Assembly (NCBI GenBank): GCA_034770075.1
Contig: CM068383.1
Span: 38,955,222 to 39,019,221, forward strand
DNA length: 64,000 nucleotides
Direction of reading: 5' to 3'
Source of the DNA: Aralia elata
Lineage: Eukaryota; Streptophyta; Magnoliopsida; Apiales; Araliaceae
In this document: one piece after another, positions 33,884 through 44,619 of the stretch
How positions within the stretch are numbered: the first letter of the stretch is position 1
Layout: each line of letters begins with the position of its first letter
The notes under the pieces: generated by a model
Database searches by the model: none
Told to the model about the DNA's origin: nothing
What the model saw: only the letters and a program-made list of their open reading frames with translations
Translations under genes and position numbers: made by a program

Positions 33884-35408
33884 TGTAAAATTCTGTAAAT
33901 GAATTTGTAATTTAACAACATTTTAGCATACATTCATTTAATTAATTACCAAAATAAATTAGGTCTTTATTTTTAAATTGGTATCTCTCACGTTTTTATC
34001 ACTATGTAACTCCTTATATTTTGCCTCTTAGATTATTTTGATCAAGTGTGACACATACGAATCAAAATTATCCAAGTTAAGTCCAACCTAGCACTTCCAT
34101 ATATGTGAAGAGAAAAATACCGTCCTTGTGGTGACACAACAAACTAGTAATGTTCAATTCTGTAATAAGCATCAAATGTGATAATGCAACATATTAAATA
34201 TTTAATACTTGCTTTGTGGTGACACAACAAACTCATATTAAATATTTAATACTCTATTGCTTTACCATGCTAGAAGGCGACGTTCGATATTCCAAATATC
34301 TTTGAACACTTAGGACTTAATATAATTTCTTTGAGGGGTTTATTATTATTAGTCTCATCTTGTTTAGCGCGCATGCACATATATATATAAAATACGCGTC
34401 ATATTATTTAACATGCGAAGCATGTTGTATAATATAATATATATATATATATATATATATAGTAATCATGCACATATAGAATACTATATTATACCCGGAT
34501 TGATTATGGACTTTTATTATAGTTTAGTTCACTAGAGTCACCAAGTGAACCAAAAGGTCAAACCTAGGGTGCAAGAATAAAATTTAAATATAACAATTAC
34601 ATTTAAACCCGGGCTCCATTACAAACGGGTCTTCTTGCGCTCCTTGCTCCTTTGTCTCCAATTCTTCAAAATTAATTCTAACTAGTCCTATTACAAAAAC
34701 TATTTATAATAAATAGAAACCTTGATCAGAAGTCAAGGGGAAGTACATAGGAGGGAGATAGAATTTACATCAAGAAAAATTAGAGAAGACGAGGTACGCA
34801 TACCTCATTTATAAAAACCCATTCATTCAAGCATCCACTAAAATAAATTCAATCACACATTGGTCAATAGTCCATAATCAAGCCCTATTTATTATCATAT
34901 ATATCTCCATATGTATCAATAAATAATATTCATCTCATGAATAATAAAACCATTCCATATATGCATTGATATCAATTAATAGGCAAAAGTTTTGCTAATA
35001 TTTAGTTTTGAAACAAAATCAACCCTTTTATTTTAATCAAAAACCAAATCCAAATTAAACTCCTTTATTTTTAGCAATCTGAAATCCTATTCCAGATAAA
35101 ATAAACATCTTTATTTTAAAATTATATTAATTAAATAAACTATTTATTTTAATTGAAGGAAAAATTATTTTTCGAATTCTGCTATTCGGTGCAGCTGCGC
35201 CCAGAATGAACTGGGAAACGGTGCAACTGCGTTGAACCCCAGAAACGATTTTCTGGGTTTGGGCGCAGTTGCGCTTCAGAATGAACTGGAAACAGCGCAG
35301 CTGCGCCGCGTAGCAGATTCAGAAAAACAGATTCTGCCCAAAAATTTTGATCCAATCGCATACCATACACACATGGAATCATCAAAATCGATAATTAGCA
35401 CAAGATTA
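33884..35408 (-). other. Non-coding leader of Copia H
   Basis: Counterpart of the G leader, with no coding potential. It holds TTGTGGTGACACAA-type repeats near 34125 and 34215 (plus GTGTGACAC near 34045), a (TA)n run at 34428-34461, and the GC palindrome cluster at 35190-35310 (GGTGCAGCTGCGCC, GGGCGCAGTTGCGC, GCGCAGCTGCGCC) with two GAATGAACTGG spacers. Confidence 0.7.
34428..34461. repeat. (TA)n microsatellite
   Basis: An almost pure TA run in the H leader; the matching place in G (about 24875-24895) is much shorter. Confidence 0.85.
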
Positions 35409-35421
35409 GGCTCTGATACCA
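35409..35421 (-). other. Primer-binding site (tRNA-Met), Copia H
   Basis: Minus-strand TGGTATCAGAGCC, one base inside the LTR end at 35423. Identical to the PBS of element G. Confidence 0.9.
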
Positions 35422-35422
35422 C

Positions 35423-37233
35423 TGTTAGGTTTGTATATGACGCGAACATGCAATTAAATTACATAAATAAAGCGGAAGCACAATAAAACGGATTTTAAAA
35501 TTTTTCATACAAACCATCATCATGATCATCCATGTGCTCAATTATCAATTAAACGAAAGAGATAAAATATGAGAATCATACCCTTGTAGAACCATGCTTC
35601 CACATGTACGAGTTCACCTCCAAATCCTTCGCGTTCTTTTCAAATTCCACCGATTAAATTCCTTCCTTTGATCAACGTTAGCCACCCAAGTGTTTGGCCT
35701 CTAGAGGTGATCCACCAAGGAATAATAGTTGTTCAAGAAGATGGGTGTTGGCAAAATCCTAGTTTCTATCTCTATAGAAATTGCAAGTACTCTCACTCTC
35801 TCCAAATCTTATGGAAGAGTATGTAACTGTCTAACTCCAAATCATAATAAGACTCCTCTTATTTATAGATATAGGGAACCCTCCTAAACTATTTAGGATT
35901 ATAGTTTTTATTCTAATTAAACTACTTTAATTAATTAAACTCCTAATCCAATTAGAAATTTATGAGAGAGTACTTCTATTAATTAGTTCCCAATCCCTAT
36001 TAGGAATTAAATAATAGTAATTGTAATAATAATAATAATAACACTCTTCTTATTAATTTATATTTAATATTTCTAAAATATTAAATAATAAATATTAAGC
36101 TATTTAATTTATTCTATCTCCATAGATTAAATTAAATACACTTAACTTATTATTACAATTATACCATTTACTTCTTAAACAAATATTTTTCTTTTGCGGT
36201 GTGACCCTTTAGGTTCTCCATATTAAACCGATTGTGAATAAATCAATTAGAATAATTCTAATCTTATTTAAATAAATAAATTAAACTATTTAATTTATTT
36301 AAATAAATAATATTTATTCTACAATAAGGGTAAGCCCCCTTAGCGATCAACGACTTTCTAGATAATATAGATTTCAACATTAATCACAAAAGAACCTTTT
36401 AGTGAATAGTTACCGTACAATTCAATCTTCTACCATACAATGTCCCAATTAAATATAAGACATGAAATTACTGTCAAGTCTTATTTTATTTGATTACATG
36501 TATTTCGATTCTCAAATGTACAACTGTGATTAATGCAAATTAGAAACTCATTTCTAATTTCATTCTGCTTTGACCAAAGACTTCTGAGTCGTCATTTATC
36601 GAATCACATATGACATTCTCTCCTTTTACTAGAAGTGGTAGATTCTTTGTTGATCATTCACCTATCTCCATGTATAACTTATTATACCCAATCATACCCT
36701 TTGTATACCCTAAGGGTCTTAAGGGACATGTCAAAGTATAACTCATCACACACAAGATACTATGATGATCTCAAGTCCAAGGATCACTTGTACTACTATC
36801 ACTAGAGGCATTCTTATTGACAGGCGAATAAAACTCCATTAAGTATTCCTTAGCGAGCCACGTTCAGTGAACTTATTCTCTAATAAGCACCTACATACTT
36901 GCTTTAGTGTCTCCACACAAATGATTATGAGATCAATCATCCTCTTCATATGAGCAAGCAACGTATGTACTAATCTATCTGGATTCACTAATCCCCTTTT
37001 TAGTAATCCATCGATTAGGAACAATTTTAGTTTGTGAGCTATCTAGAATTTAGATCTCATTAGCATGATCCCCATTATGATTCTAAAAGCATTGCTCAAA
37101 ATGATGGGTTTATCACTTTTAATATAACAGCACCATGTAGATAATGTAAAATGCCTTTAAAAAATGAATAAGATTACAAAGTATATGCTACATCATATCA
37201 AATATGATTGGCTTGTGTGCATACTACTTTCAT
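35423..37233 (-). mobile_element. Copia element H, 5' LTR
   Basis: Complete 1,811-bp LTR (minus: TGAAAGTAGT at 37233 to ACCTAACA at 35423). TATA box at 35858-35868 and donor-like site at 35582/35581. It borders the extra ORF of the SIRE-like element directly at 37234 (TGGAG), so H inserted into that element. The other target flank has been lost with the left end of H. Confidence 0.9.
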
Positions 37234-38850
37234 GGAGATGGTTGGGCATCTGGTTCATCAGAGACAAAGTTTTGAGACCTTGTAACTAGAAGTGGACTCC
37301 TTGGGTCAAAGATGACCTCATTCCATCTTGGTATCTCATCAAAGTGATAGTAATATGCCAATGGAGAGTGATTCAACTTAAATGATGAGGGAATGAAGTA
37401 TACCTTTTGCTCGTTAACTTGAGATGGGTGGTTGGTTAACAGCTTCTGAGCAAAGGAGCCAATACTTGAGAATTCTTGGGCAAGCACTGAAATGGCTGGA
37501 TAGGTCTTGAAGGCCCAGAACATGTGATCCCAAGAATTGAGCATTAGTGCTTGATGGAATGACATTCTTGGTAAGTAGGCAAATAGGCAGTTATAGATGA
37601 AATGCCTTTCTCTATTTCTGCCTTCAGCAATGATTTCTAGGCTTTCATTATCGTCTTCATCATTTGATCCATCACTGATCTCCACAACCTCATCCTATTC
37701 AGCCATTGTCTCTTCCTTTTCTTCTTCCCTTTCATCATTAATCTCCACATTCTCTTCATCTTTCTCAGCATGAGCACCAGTCTCTTCAGGAATTGATGGA
37801 GCTTCATAGTGATCTTCAGATTGCTCCCCCTTAATCTAAGTAGTGTCAGGTTCAAGAACATCAGGTGTCTCCCCCTTAATAGGAGCACCTCTCTGTTCAT
37901 CAGCTTCTTGTTGCTCCCTCTTAGTTGGAGCGACAGTTTGATTGGCCATTCTGATTTCTTCTTCTTTGATCCTTAGCATTGCTTCATTAAGCTCTTTTTG
38001 AGCTAAGGTCATCAGCTTTTTCTTTGTTTTCTTTTGCTTGGGCTCAGCAACCTTCCCAGCAAGTTATTCAGCAATAGTGGCCATAGGGTCAGGCTGACCA
38101 ACATCTTCAGCAGCTTATTCTGTTCTTAACTCTACGATCGTAGAGTGAGGATTCTCAGCGATCGTAGGGAGGCTTTGCTTAGAGCTGTACTTTCCTTCTT
38201 ATGATACACCTTCAAACTTGGTGTTGTTTCTCCAGAGGCTTCTTCTATTTGTTTTCTCTTCTTCTTCTCTGCTTCAGAAGATAGAGAAGGCATTGATTGA
38301 GCAGCAGAAGGCGTAGGTCCTTCATTTGATGACCCTTGAGGTTCCTCTTCAGTTTGTGATGCCACCTTCTTTTTCCCTTTGCTCTTTCGGGTTAGAGCCG
38401 GCACCTCCTGATCTACCTCATCAGTTTCTTCTGCAACCACAGACATATTTATGGAGGGCTTTCTGACTTCACTTTGAGTCTTCTCACTATCTTCTGTTTG
38501 AGCTGATTTCAAATTTCCAGCTAGATTTCTTTTCCAGTTTACAAATAACTTTTGAGTGATCCTTTTGTAGAAATTTATAGCTTCTCCTTCATCATCCCCA
38601 ATTCAGTCTTCCAGTGCTTTTTGAAGAATAATGCTTATGAACCTGCCATAAAACATTTTCCTTGCCCCTTTGATCTTTCCATTATTTGATACCTAGTTTC
38701 CAATCCATTCTAAGAGAAGGGCACCATAGTTCAGTTAGATCTTCTTCACAATTACAGTAGCAGAGAGATGATTCTCTTGTACTTCGTCTCAGCTGTGGAA
38801 AAATCTTCAAAATCAAGAGAGTTGCCTGATATGACTGGAGAGAATGCCAT
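37234..38850 (-). pseudogene. Extra ORF downstream of SIRE-like pol, decayed
   Basis: Begins at an ATG (38850, MAFSPVISGNSLDF) about 400 bases after the end of pol and is broken by stops and frameshifts (open pieces 38512-38132, 37900-37637, 37685-37230). The middle is rich in Glu, Lys and Ser (KSKGKKK, TEEEPQGSS); the last piece reads more like a folded domain (RHFIYNCLFAY, SFHQALMLNSWDH). It is in the place where SIRE elements carry an envelope-like ORF, but I see no signal peptide or clear membrane segment and do not recognise the domain. A CTCTACGATCGTAGAG palindrome lies in it (38130-38150). It is truncated at 37234 by insertion of Copia H. Confidence 0.55.
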
Positions 38851-39250
38851 TGTTTGATTTTGCTGCACAAGGACAAGATTTGCTCAAGGTTTGATTTAGG
38901 CAGAGAACTAGGGTTTCAACGAGAAGGAAGAGGGAAAGTTTTCAGATGAAATGAACAATTTGAAATAAGTTAGCGAAAAACTTCCCTCTTGTTTTGTTGA
39001 GTGGGCTACGTGTCTGGTGCACGTATTAAGCCGACGGAAAAGACTGATTTGCCCATAGCTCCTTCTAAGCTCTACGTTCCATTTTTGAGTCTTTTCTACT
39101 CTACGATTTTTGTCTTGCTCGACGATCGTAGAGTAAGTCTCGGCAGTTTTGACTTCCTTTGAGCTCTATGTTTTTCCAATTTTCATTCGATGATTTCTGA
39201 CGTCACTCTACGAACTTTCTTTCTGCAGAGTTAGTAGATTTCAAAGCATA
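38851..39250 (-). other. Non-coding spacer after pol with TCGTAGAG sites
   Basis: No open frame. Five or more CTCTACG/TCGTAGAG-type sites occur between 39070 and 39215, including CGACGATCGTAGAG near 39120. They match the sites in the LTR of the same element. Confidence 0.7.
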
Positions 39251-40645
39251 ATATTATGGATATAGATTTAGTATCCCTAGTTCACTTATCAGCATGTTGA
39301 ATCTAGATTTATCTAGGGGTTTTGTAAATACATCAGCAAGTTAATTTTCAGTAGGAATATAGTGTAATGATATAGTTCCACTTTGCACATGATCTCTAAT
39401 GAAATGATATCTTATATTTATGTGCTTAGTTCTTGAATGCATGACAGGATTATGAGTTATAGCAATTGCACTAGTATTATCACAATAGACAGGGATAGAT
39501 TTAAACTCAAAACTATAGTCAGCTAACTGATTTTTCATCCATAGGATTTGAGCACAACAGCTGCCTACAGCAATATACTTAGCTTCTGCAGTCGATGTTG
39601 AAATTGAGTTTTGCTTTTTGCTAAACCAGGAGACAAGTCTATTTCCAAGAAATTGACATGTACTACTTGTGCTTTTCCTGTCTATCTTACATCCTGCATA
39701 GTCAACATCTGAATATCCCATTAACTCAAAGGGTGACTCCATGGGATACCACAGTCCCAAATTTAGAGTACCTTTAAGATACCGGAAAATTCTTTTTACA
39801 GCTAATAAATGAGATTCCTTAGGATTAGCTTGAAATCTAGCACAAATATAAGTGGCAAATATGATATTTGGTCTACTAGCAGTTAGGTATAGGAGAGATC
39901 CAATCATACCTCTGTACTGAGTAATATCAATACTTTTACCTTTCTCATCTTTGTCAAGCTTGGTTGCAGGTGCCATGAGGGTTTTCATGATGGAGGCTGA
40001 CTCCATGCCATACTTCTTTAATAGATCTTTAATGTATTTGGCTTGGTTGATGAATATACCTTCATCAGTTTACTTCACTTGAAGTCCAAGGAAGAGGTTC
40101 AGGTCTCCCATCATGCTCATTTCAAACTTGCTCTGCATTAGCTTGGCAAACCTCTCACACAATTTTTCATCAGTAGAACCAAATATAATATCATCCACAT
40201 AGATTTGAACTAGAAGTGATTTATCCTTATGTTTCCTCAGGAATAAAGTGGTATCTACTATACCTCTAGTGAATCCTTTTTCATTGAGAAAGTTAGTGAG
40301 TGTTACATACCATGCTCTAGGTGCTTGTTTTAATCCATACAATGCTTTGTCTAATCTATAAACATAATCAGAAAGAGTTGGATTGATAAAACCTAGAGGT
40401 TGTTCCACATAGACTTCTTCTTGAAGTTCTCCATTAAGAAAAGTACCTTTGACATCCATTTGGAAGACTTTAAATTTCATGTGAGCTGCATGGGCAAGAA
40501 AGATTCTGATTGCTACCAATCTTGCTACTGGAGCAAAGGTTTCATCATAGTCAATCCCTTCTTCTTGTGAGTAACCTTTAGCTACCAGTCTTGCTTTGTT
40601 TCTTATGATAACACCATCTTCATCCATCTTATTTCTGAAACCCAT
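39250..40645 (-). pseudogene. SIRE-like RT and RNase H (two nonsense changes)
   Basis: From 40645: [37 protein letters not shown], catalytic YVDD at 40201-40190. A TAA at 40070-40072 replaces a Gln codon; the frame then continues through the connection (PATKLDKDEKG, QYRGMIGSLLYLTASRP) and RNase H (GYSDVDYAG, STAEAKYIA, DNTSAIAI, RTKHINIRYHF). A second TAA (39341-39343), again in place of Gln, precedes LADVFTKPLD and the natural end near 39250. Apart from these two codons the RT-RNase H region looks whole. At the N-terminus a one-base loss near 40630 shifts it out of frame with the linker. Confidence 0.9.
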
Positions 40646-41217
40646 TTGGTGCCTATGACTGGATGTTGTGTTGACCTTTCAACTAGTCTCCAGACTTTGC
40701 TTCTTTCAAACTGGTTGAGCTCCTCTTGCATGGCCTCTATCCAGCTTGAATCTCCTAAAGCTTCTTCTACCTTTTTGGGCTCTATTTGAGCGAGAAAGCT
40801 TAGGTAGATGCATTCATTCTGAGTTGCTGATCTTGTCCTGACTCTTGCATTAGGATCTCCAATTATCAGATCTTCAGTGTGATCCTTTGTCCATTTTTTC
40901 CTTCTTGGAACATCAGTTCTGGTGCCTTCTTGTCTGAGTTCTTCTAGGTTAATTTCTGGTCCAGGTCGTATAGTCTCATTGTCTGGCATAGTGAGCTCTA
41001 CATTTGCTTCTTTTTGCTCGATGCTTTCTGCTTCTGGCTCGACGATCGTAGTGCCTAACTCTACGATCTTGGACTCAATGATCGTAGAGTCCTTCTCTAC
41101 TGGATCGTTGAGTGAAGAAATTTTCTTCTTTGATTCTGACTCATCAAATGTGACATGAATAGAGACTTCAACACTTAACGATTCCTTGTTGAATACTCTG
41201 TAGGCTTTGATGTCCAT
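40603..41217 (-). pseudogene. SIRE-like integrase-RT linker carrying motif copies
   Basis: This frame covers the end of integrase (MDIKAYRVFNKES), an acidic low-complexity linker (about residues 25-110) and the start of RT (IEAMQEELNQFERSKVW). The DNA of the linker at 41040-41105 has four TCGTAGAG/CTCTACGA-type sites in 65 bases, encoding a repeated TIVE/TIIES pattern. That is the same motif as in the LTR, here in protein-coding sequence. Confidence 0.8.
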
Positions 41218-41253
41218 AGCATAGCCGAGGAAGATTCGTTCATCTGACTTGGG

Positions 41254-42432
41254 TTAGAATTTGGTCAGATACTTCTTGCCATTGTTGAGGATGTAGCATA
41301 AACATCCAAAGGCACGAAAGTAACTGATGTTTGGCTTCCTTCCTTTCCATAATTCGTAGGGAGTCTTCTTGAGGAGGCAGTGAATGAGAGACATGTTCTG
41401 AGTGTAGCGTGTAGTGCTGACAGCTTCTACCCAAAAATACTCAAGGAGTTGAGCAGTTGCCAGTAGTGTTCTCCCTGCTTCAATCAATGTCCTATTCTTC
41501 CTTTCAGCTACTCCATTTTGCTGTGGAGTTCTTGGGGCTGAGAAGTTGTGATTGATGCCACTTTCTTCACAGTAAAGTTCTACCTCAGTGAAATCAAATT
41601 CTCTTCCATGATCACTCCTGATAGCCTTGCTTTTCTCCACTTTCTCATTCATAACAAGTTTGAACATCTTGATAAGGTGAGAGTTGGTTTCATCTTTAGA
41701 GCTCAGAAAGAATACCCATGTGAATCTGGTATAGGCATCCACCACCAGAGAGTATTTCTTTCCACCAAGGCTTGTAGTTGGGATAGGCCCAAAGAGATCC
41801 GTATGGAGTAACATAAGGGGCTTATCATTTATGTTGATTACTTTGCTTTTGAATTAGCTCTTTGTTTGCTTTCCAATCTGACATGCTTTGCAAGGTTTCT
41901 CTTTGATGAAGTTGAGCTTTGGTAGTCCTGTTACAAGTTGATTGGAGGCAAGTCTTGACATGCTTTTGAAGTTTAAATGAGATAACCTCATATGCCATAG
42001 CCAACACTGATCTTCAGAAGCTTTGGCAAGGAAACATACTGCTTCATCAGGTCTTAACTTAGCAAGGTTGACAGTATAAACATTTCCTTCTATGGTTCCT
42101 ATCAGCTTCAATGAGTTGGTCTTCAAGTCTCTGACTTGACACTGATTGTTGAGAAAGGTGACTTGATGATTTTTATCACACAGTTGGCTGATGCTGAGAA
42201 GATTGTGCCTTAGTCCTTCAATGTATGCCACTTTGCTGAAAGACACTGCACCATTTCCAACAGAACCATATCCTCTTATCTTTCCAGAATTGTTATCATC
42301 AAAGATGACTGCAGGACCATCTTTTTCTTTAAAGTTTAAAAGGAGAGCCTTATTGCCTGTCATATGTGTTGAGCATCCATTGTCAAGGTACCATGTTACC
42401 CAGTGGAGCTGTGTACTTGCAGAAAGGATCAA
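41254..42432 (-). pseudogene. SIRE-like protease and integrase
   Basis: From 42432: protease region WYLDNGCSTHMTG, with Asn in place of Ser in the usual D-S-G active site (42384-42376); then FSKVAYIEGLRHNLLSISQL. Integrase zinc finger HMRLSHLNFKSM and CKACQIGK; a stop at 41854 breaks the frame; the core resumes at about 41814 (LLHTDLFGP, RSDHGREF, QNGVAERKN: complete D-D-E), with the GRKP motif (LWKGRKPN) before a stop at 41254. Order and motifs are those of Ty1/Copia. Confidence 0.85.
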
Positions 42433-42578
42433 CTTTCATTTTGGTACCCAATATTGCTTGGGTCCATATTCATTAGTAACCTTGGGAACCCAAATCTGTT
42501 TGATTTTGGGTCTGTGCAGTACAGGATAGAAATAATTGAAATAACATTCTGTAGCTTTATGACCATATTTATAACAAG

Positions 42579-44565
42579 TTAAACATGAATATAATGTATG
42601 CTTGTGTGTGAAGAAGGATTCCTTCTAGTTTTAAACATGCGTGAGTAGTAGTGGCTCACAGCTTTTCCTTTTGGCTTAAACTCCTTCTGCCTTCCCACAA
42701 CTCCATGATTCAAGGCTTTCGTCAAATGGAAATTAACTCTATGTTTCCTGCCAGGTTGGTTCGTAGAGTGAGTTTTGCCATACTCTACGATCCTTCGAGG
42801 CTTAAATGCAGATGTTGACTTACTCTTTGATTTCTTGAATCCTATATTTGTAGGGGATTCAACAACTTGATTTGCAGAGTTATGATTAACTGTATGTGAG
42901 GAGTTAACAAACAAAATTCCCTTATTAAATTTAGGAGAACTGTTATTATTTGTTTCCATAGGTTTGACCAGTGAGGTTTCTGAAGGAGGATTGCAGAAAC
43001 CTAGTCCTGATCTGTTAGCCACTGATCTTTGGCTAGAGATCATCGTATCCATAGACAGAGAGGACTTGTTCCATGAGGAAATAGTCTTTTCTAGTTCCTA
43101 AATTTTGGAAACTAGAATCAACTCCTTCTGAGTGCTAAGCTCATTTATCTGTCTCAAGTTAGCATTCTCAGCCTCAAGACTGGTACAAGACAGCGGTTCG
43201 TAGAGCAATTTCCAACTTTACGATTGCTTTCTCTTTTTCCTCTTGAAGAAAAGAATGATCCTTTGATAGAATTCTAAACAGTTTCATATATTTATGCAGT
43301 TCTATCATAGAGTCATGCATTCCTTCTCTAAGATCATCAATAGTTAAATCAAGAGAATAAAAGTCAAATACCTCTTCCACATTGAATTCTTTCTTGCTTT
43401 TTCCTTCTTTGGCCATTAAGCATAGGTTGGCTTTTTGAGGTTCTTCATCTTCACCTGATTCAGGACTTGAGTCGTTGTCTGAATCGCTCCATGAACTTTC
43501 GGTGATGAAACCTCTTTCATTCTTCTTGGAGTTATAGTGGCTTTTGAATTCTGACTTTTTCTTGTCCTTCTTTGGATCATTTCTTAGAGGCTTGGGACAG
43601 TTTGCAATGAAATGACCTGGTTGTTTGCAATTGTAGCACAAGTCATTAACTTGTTCTTTAGAGCTGCTGTTGAACTTCCTTTGTTTGTTGTTTCTGCTTA
43701 TAAACCTTTTGAAGTGTCTGACCAGCATAGCAACTCCTTCATCATTGAGTTCATCATCTTCATCATCATCTGAGTCAGCTGTCTTTGAAGTAGATGCCTT
43801 TAGTGCAATTCCTCTTTCTTTCTTCTTTCCTTCTGACAGAGTTTCTGCTCGTTGGGTCAGCTTCAGTTCATAAGTAAGAAGATTGCCATATAGCATCTGA
43901 ACAGTCATTTCATGAAGATTCTTTGACTCTCTAATGGCAATGGTTTTGGCATCCCATTTGCTTGGCAGTGCTCTCATGAACTTGATGATGAGATCTTTAT
44001 TTGGATAGATCTTACCATATGCTCGGAGAAAGTTAAGTAGTATGTTGAATCTTTCATATGTGGAAGTGATGTTTTCCCCTAAGATGTGAGTGCACATTTC
44101 ATTCATGATCAGTAGCGCTTGTTTGGATACCATATGCACATTTGGATAGATCTTACCATATGCTTGGCACTGCTTGTTTTCTCTGACTTCTTTCGTTCCT
44201 TCATTCATGATCAGCAGCGCATCCTATACTTCCTTAACTGTTGTACAGTTGACCACATTTTCAAATAACTCATCTTCTAGAGCAATGAACAAAATGTTTT
44301 TGGCTCTTTTGTCAAACTGAACTGTTTTCTTCTTTGCATCAGTCCAATCTTTCTTTATTTTGATTGAGACTTTATTTAGATCTTCAGCAGTTGGCGTCAG
44401 CTTGGTTGGTATATAAGGCCCATTGATGACAACATCAAATAGATCCTCGTCAATGGCATCCATGTATGCCTGTATGTGAACTTTCCAATTGGGAAATTTG
44501 TCCTTGTTGCACCTGGGTGGTTTGTTTCCTCCACCTTGCTCAGATCCATTTCTGGTTTGTGCCAT
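42579..44565 (-). pseudogene. SIRE-like gag
   Basis: The ATG at 44565 (MAQTRNGSEQ) is 36 bases after the PBS. A Trp codon is TAG at 44226-44224; the frame is then open to 43174. Features: gag core (44565-43870), where a segment reading AYGKIYPN and one reading LLIMNE are each present twice, suggesting an internal duplication of about 100 bases; an acidic Asp/Glu run (SDDDEDDELNDE); zinc knuckle CYNCKQPGHFIANC (about 43640-43600); a second acidic run; and a C-terminal coiled stretch. The continuation 43052-42579 is basic and Ser-rich. TCGTAGAG sites occur near 42765, 42785 and 43197. Confidence 0.85.
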
Positions 44566-44600
44566 TGATCTACTCAAGCGGGTTAAGCTTTAGATAAGAG

Positions 44601-44617
44601 AACCTGCTCTGATACCA
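44601..44617 (-). other. Primer-binding site (tRNA-Met), SIRE-like element
   Basis: Minus-strand TGGTATCAGAGCAGGTT, two bases inside the LTR end (ACTAACA at 44620). Confidence 0.9.
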
Positions 44618-44619
44618 AT

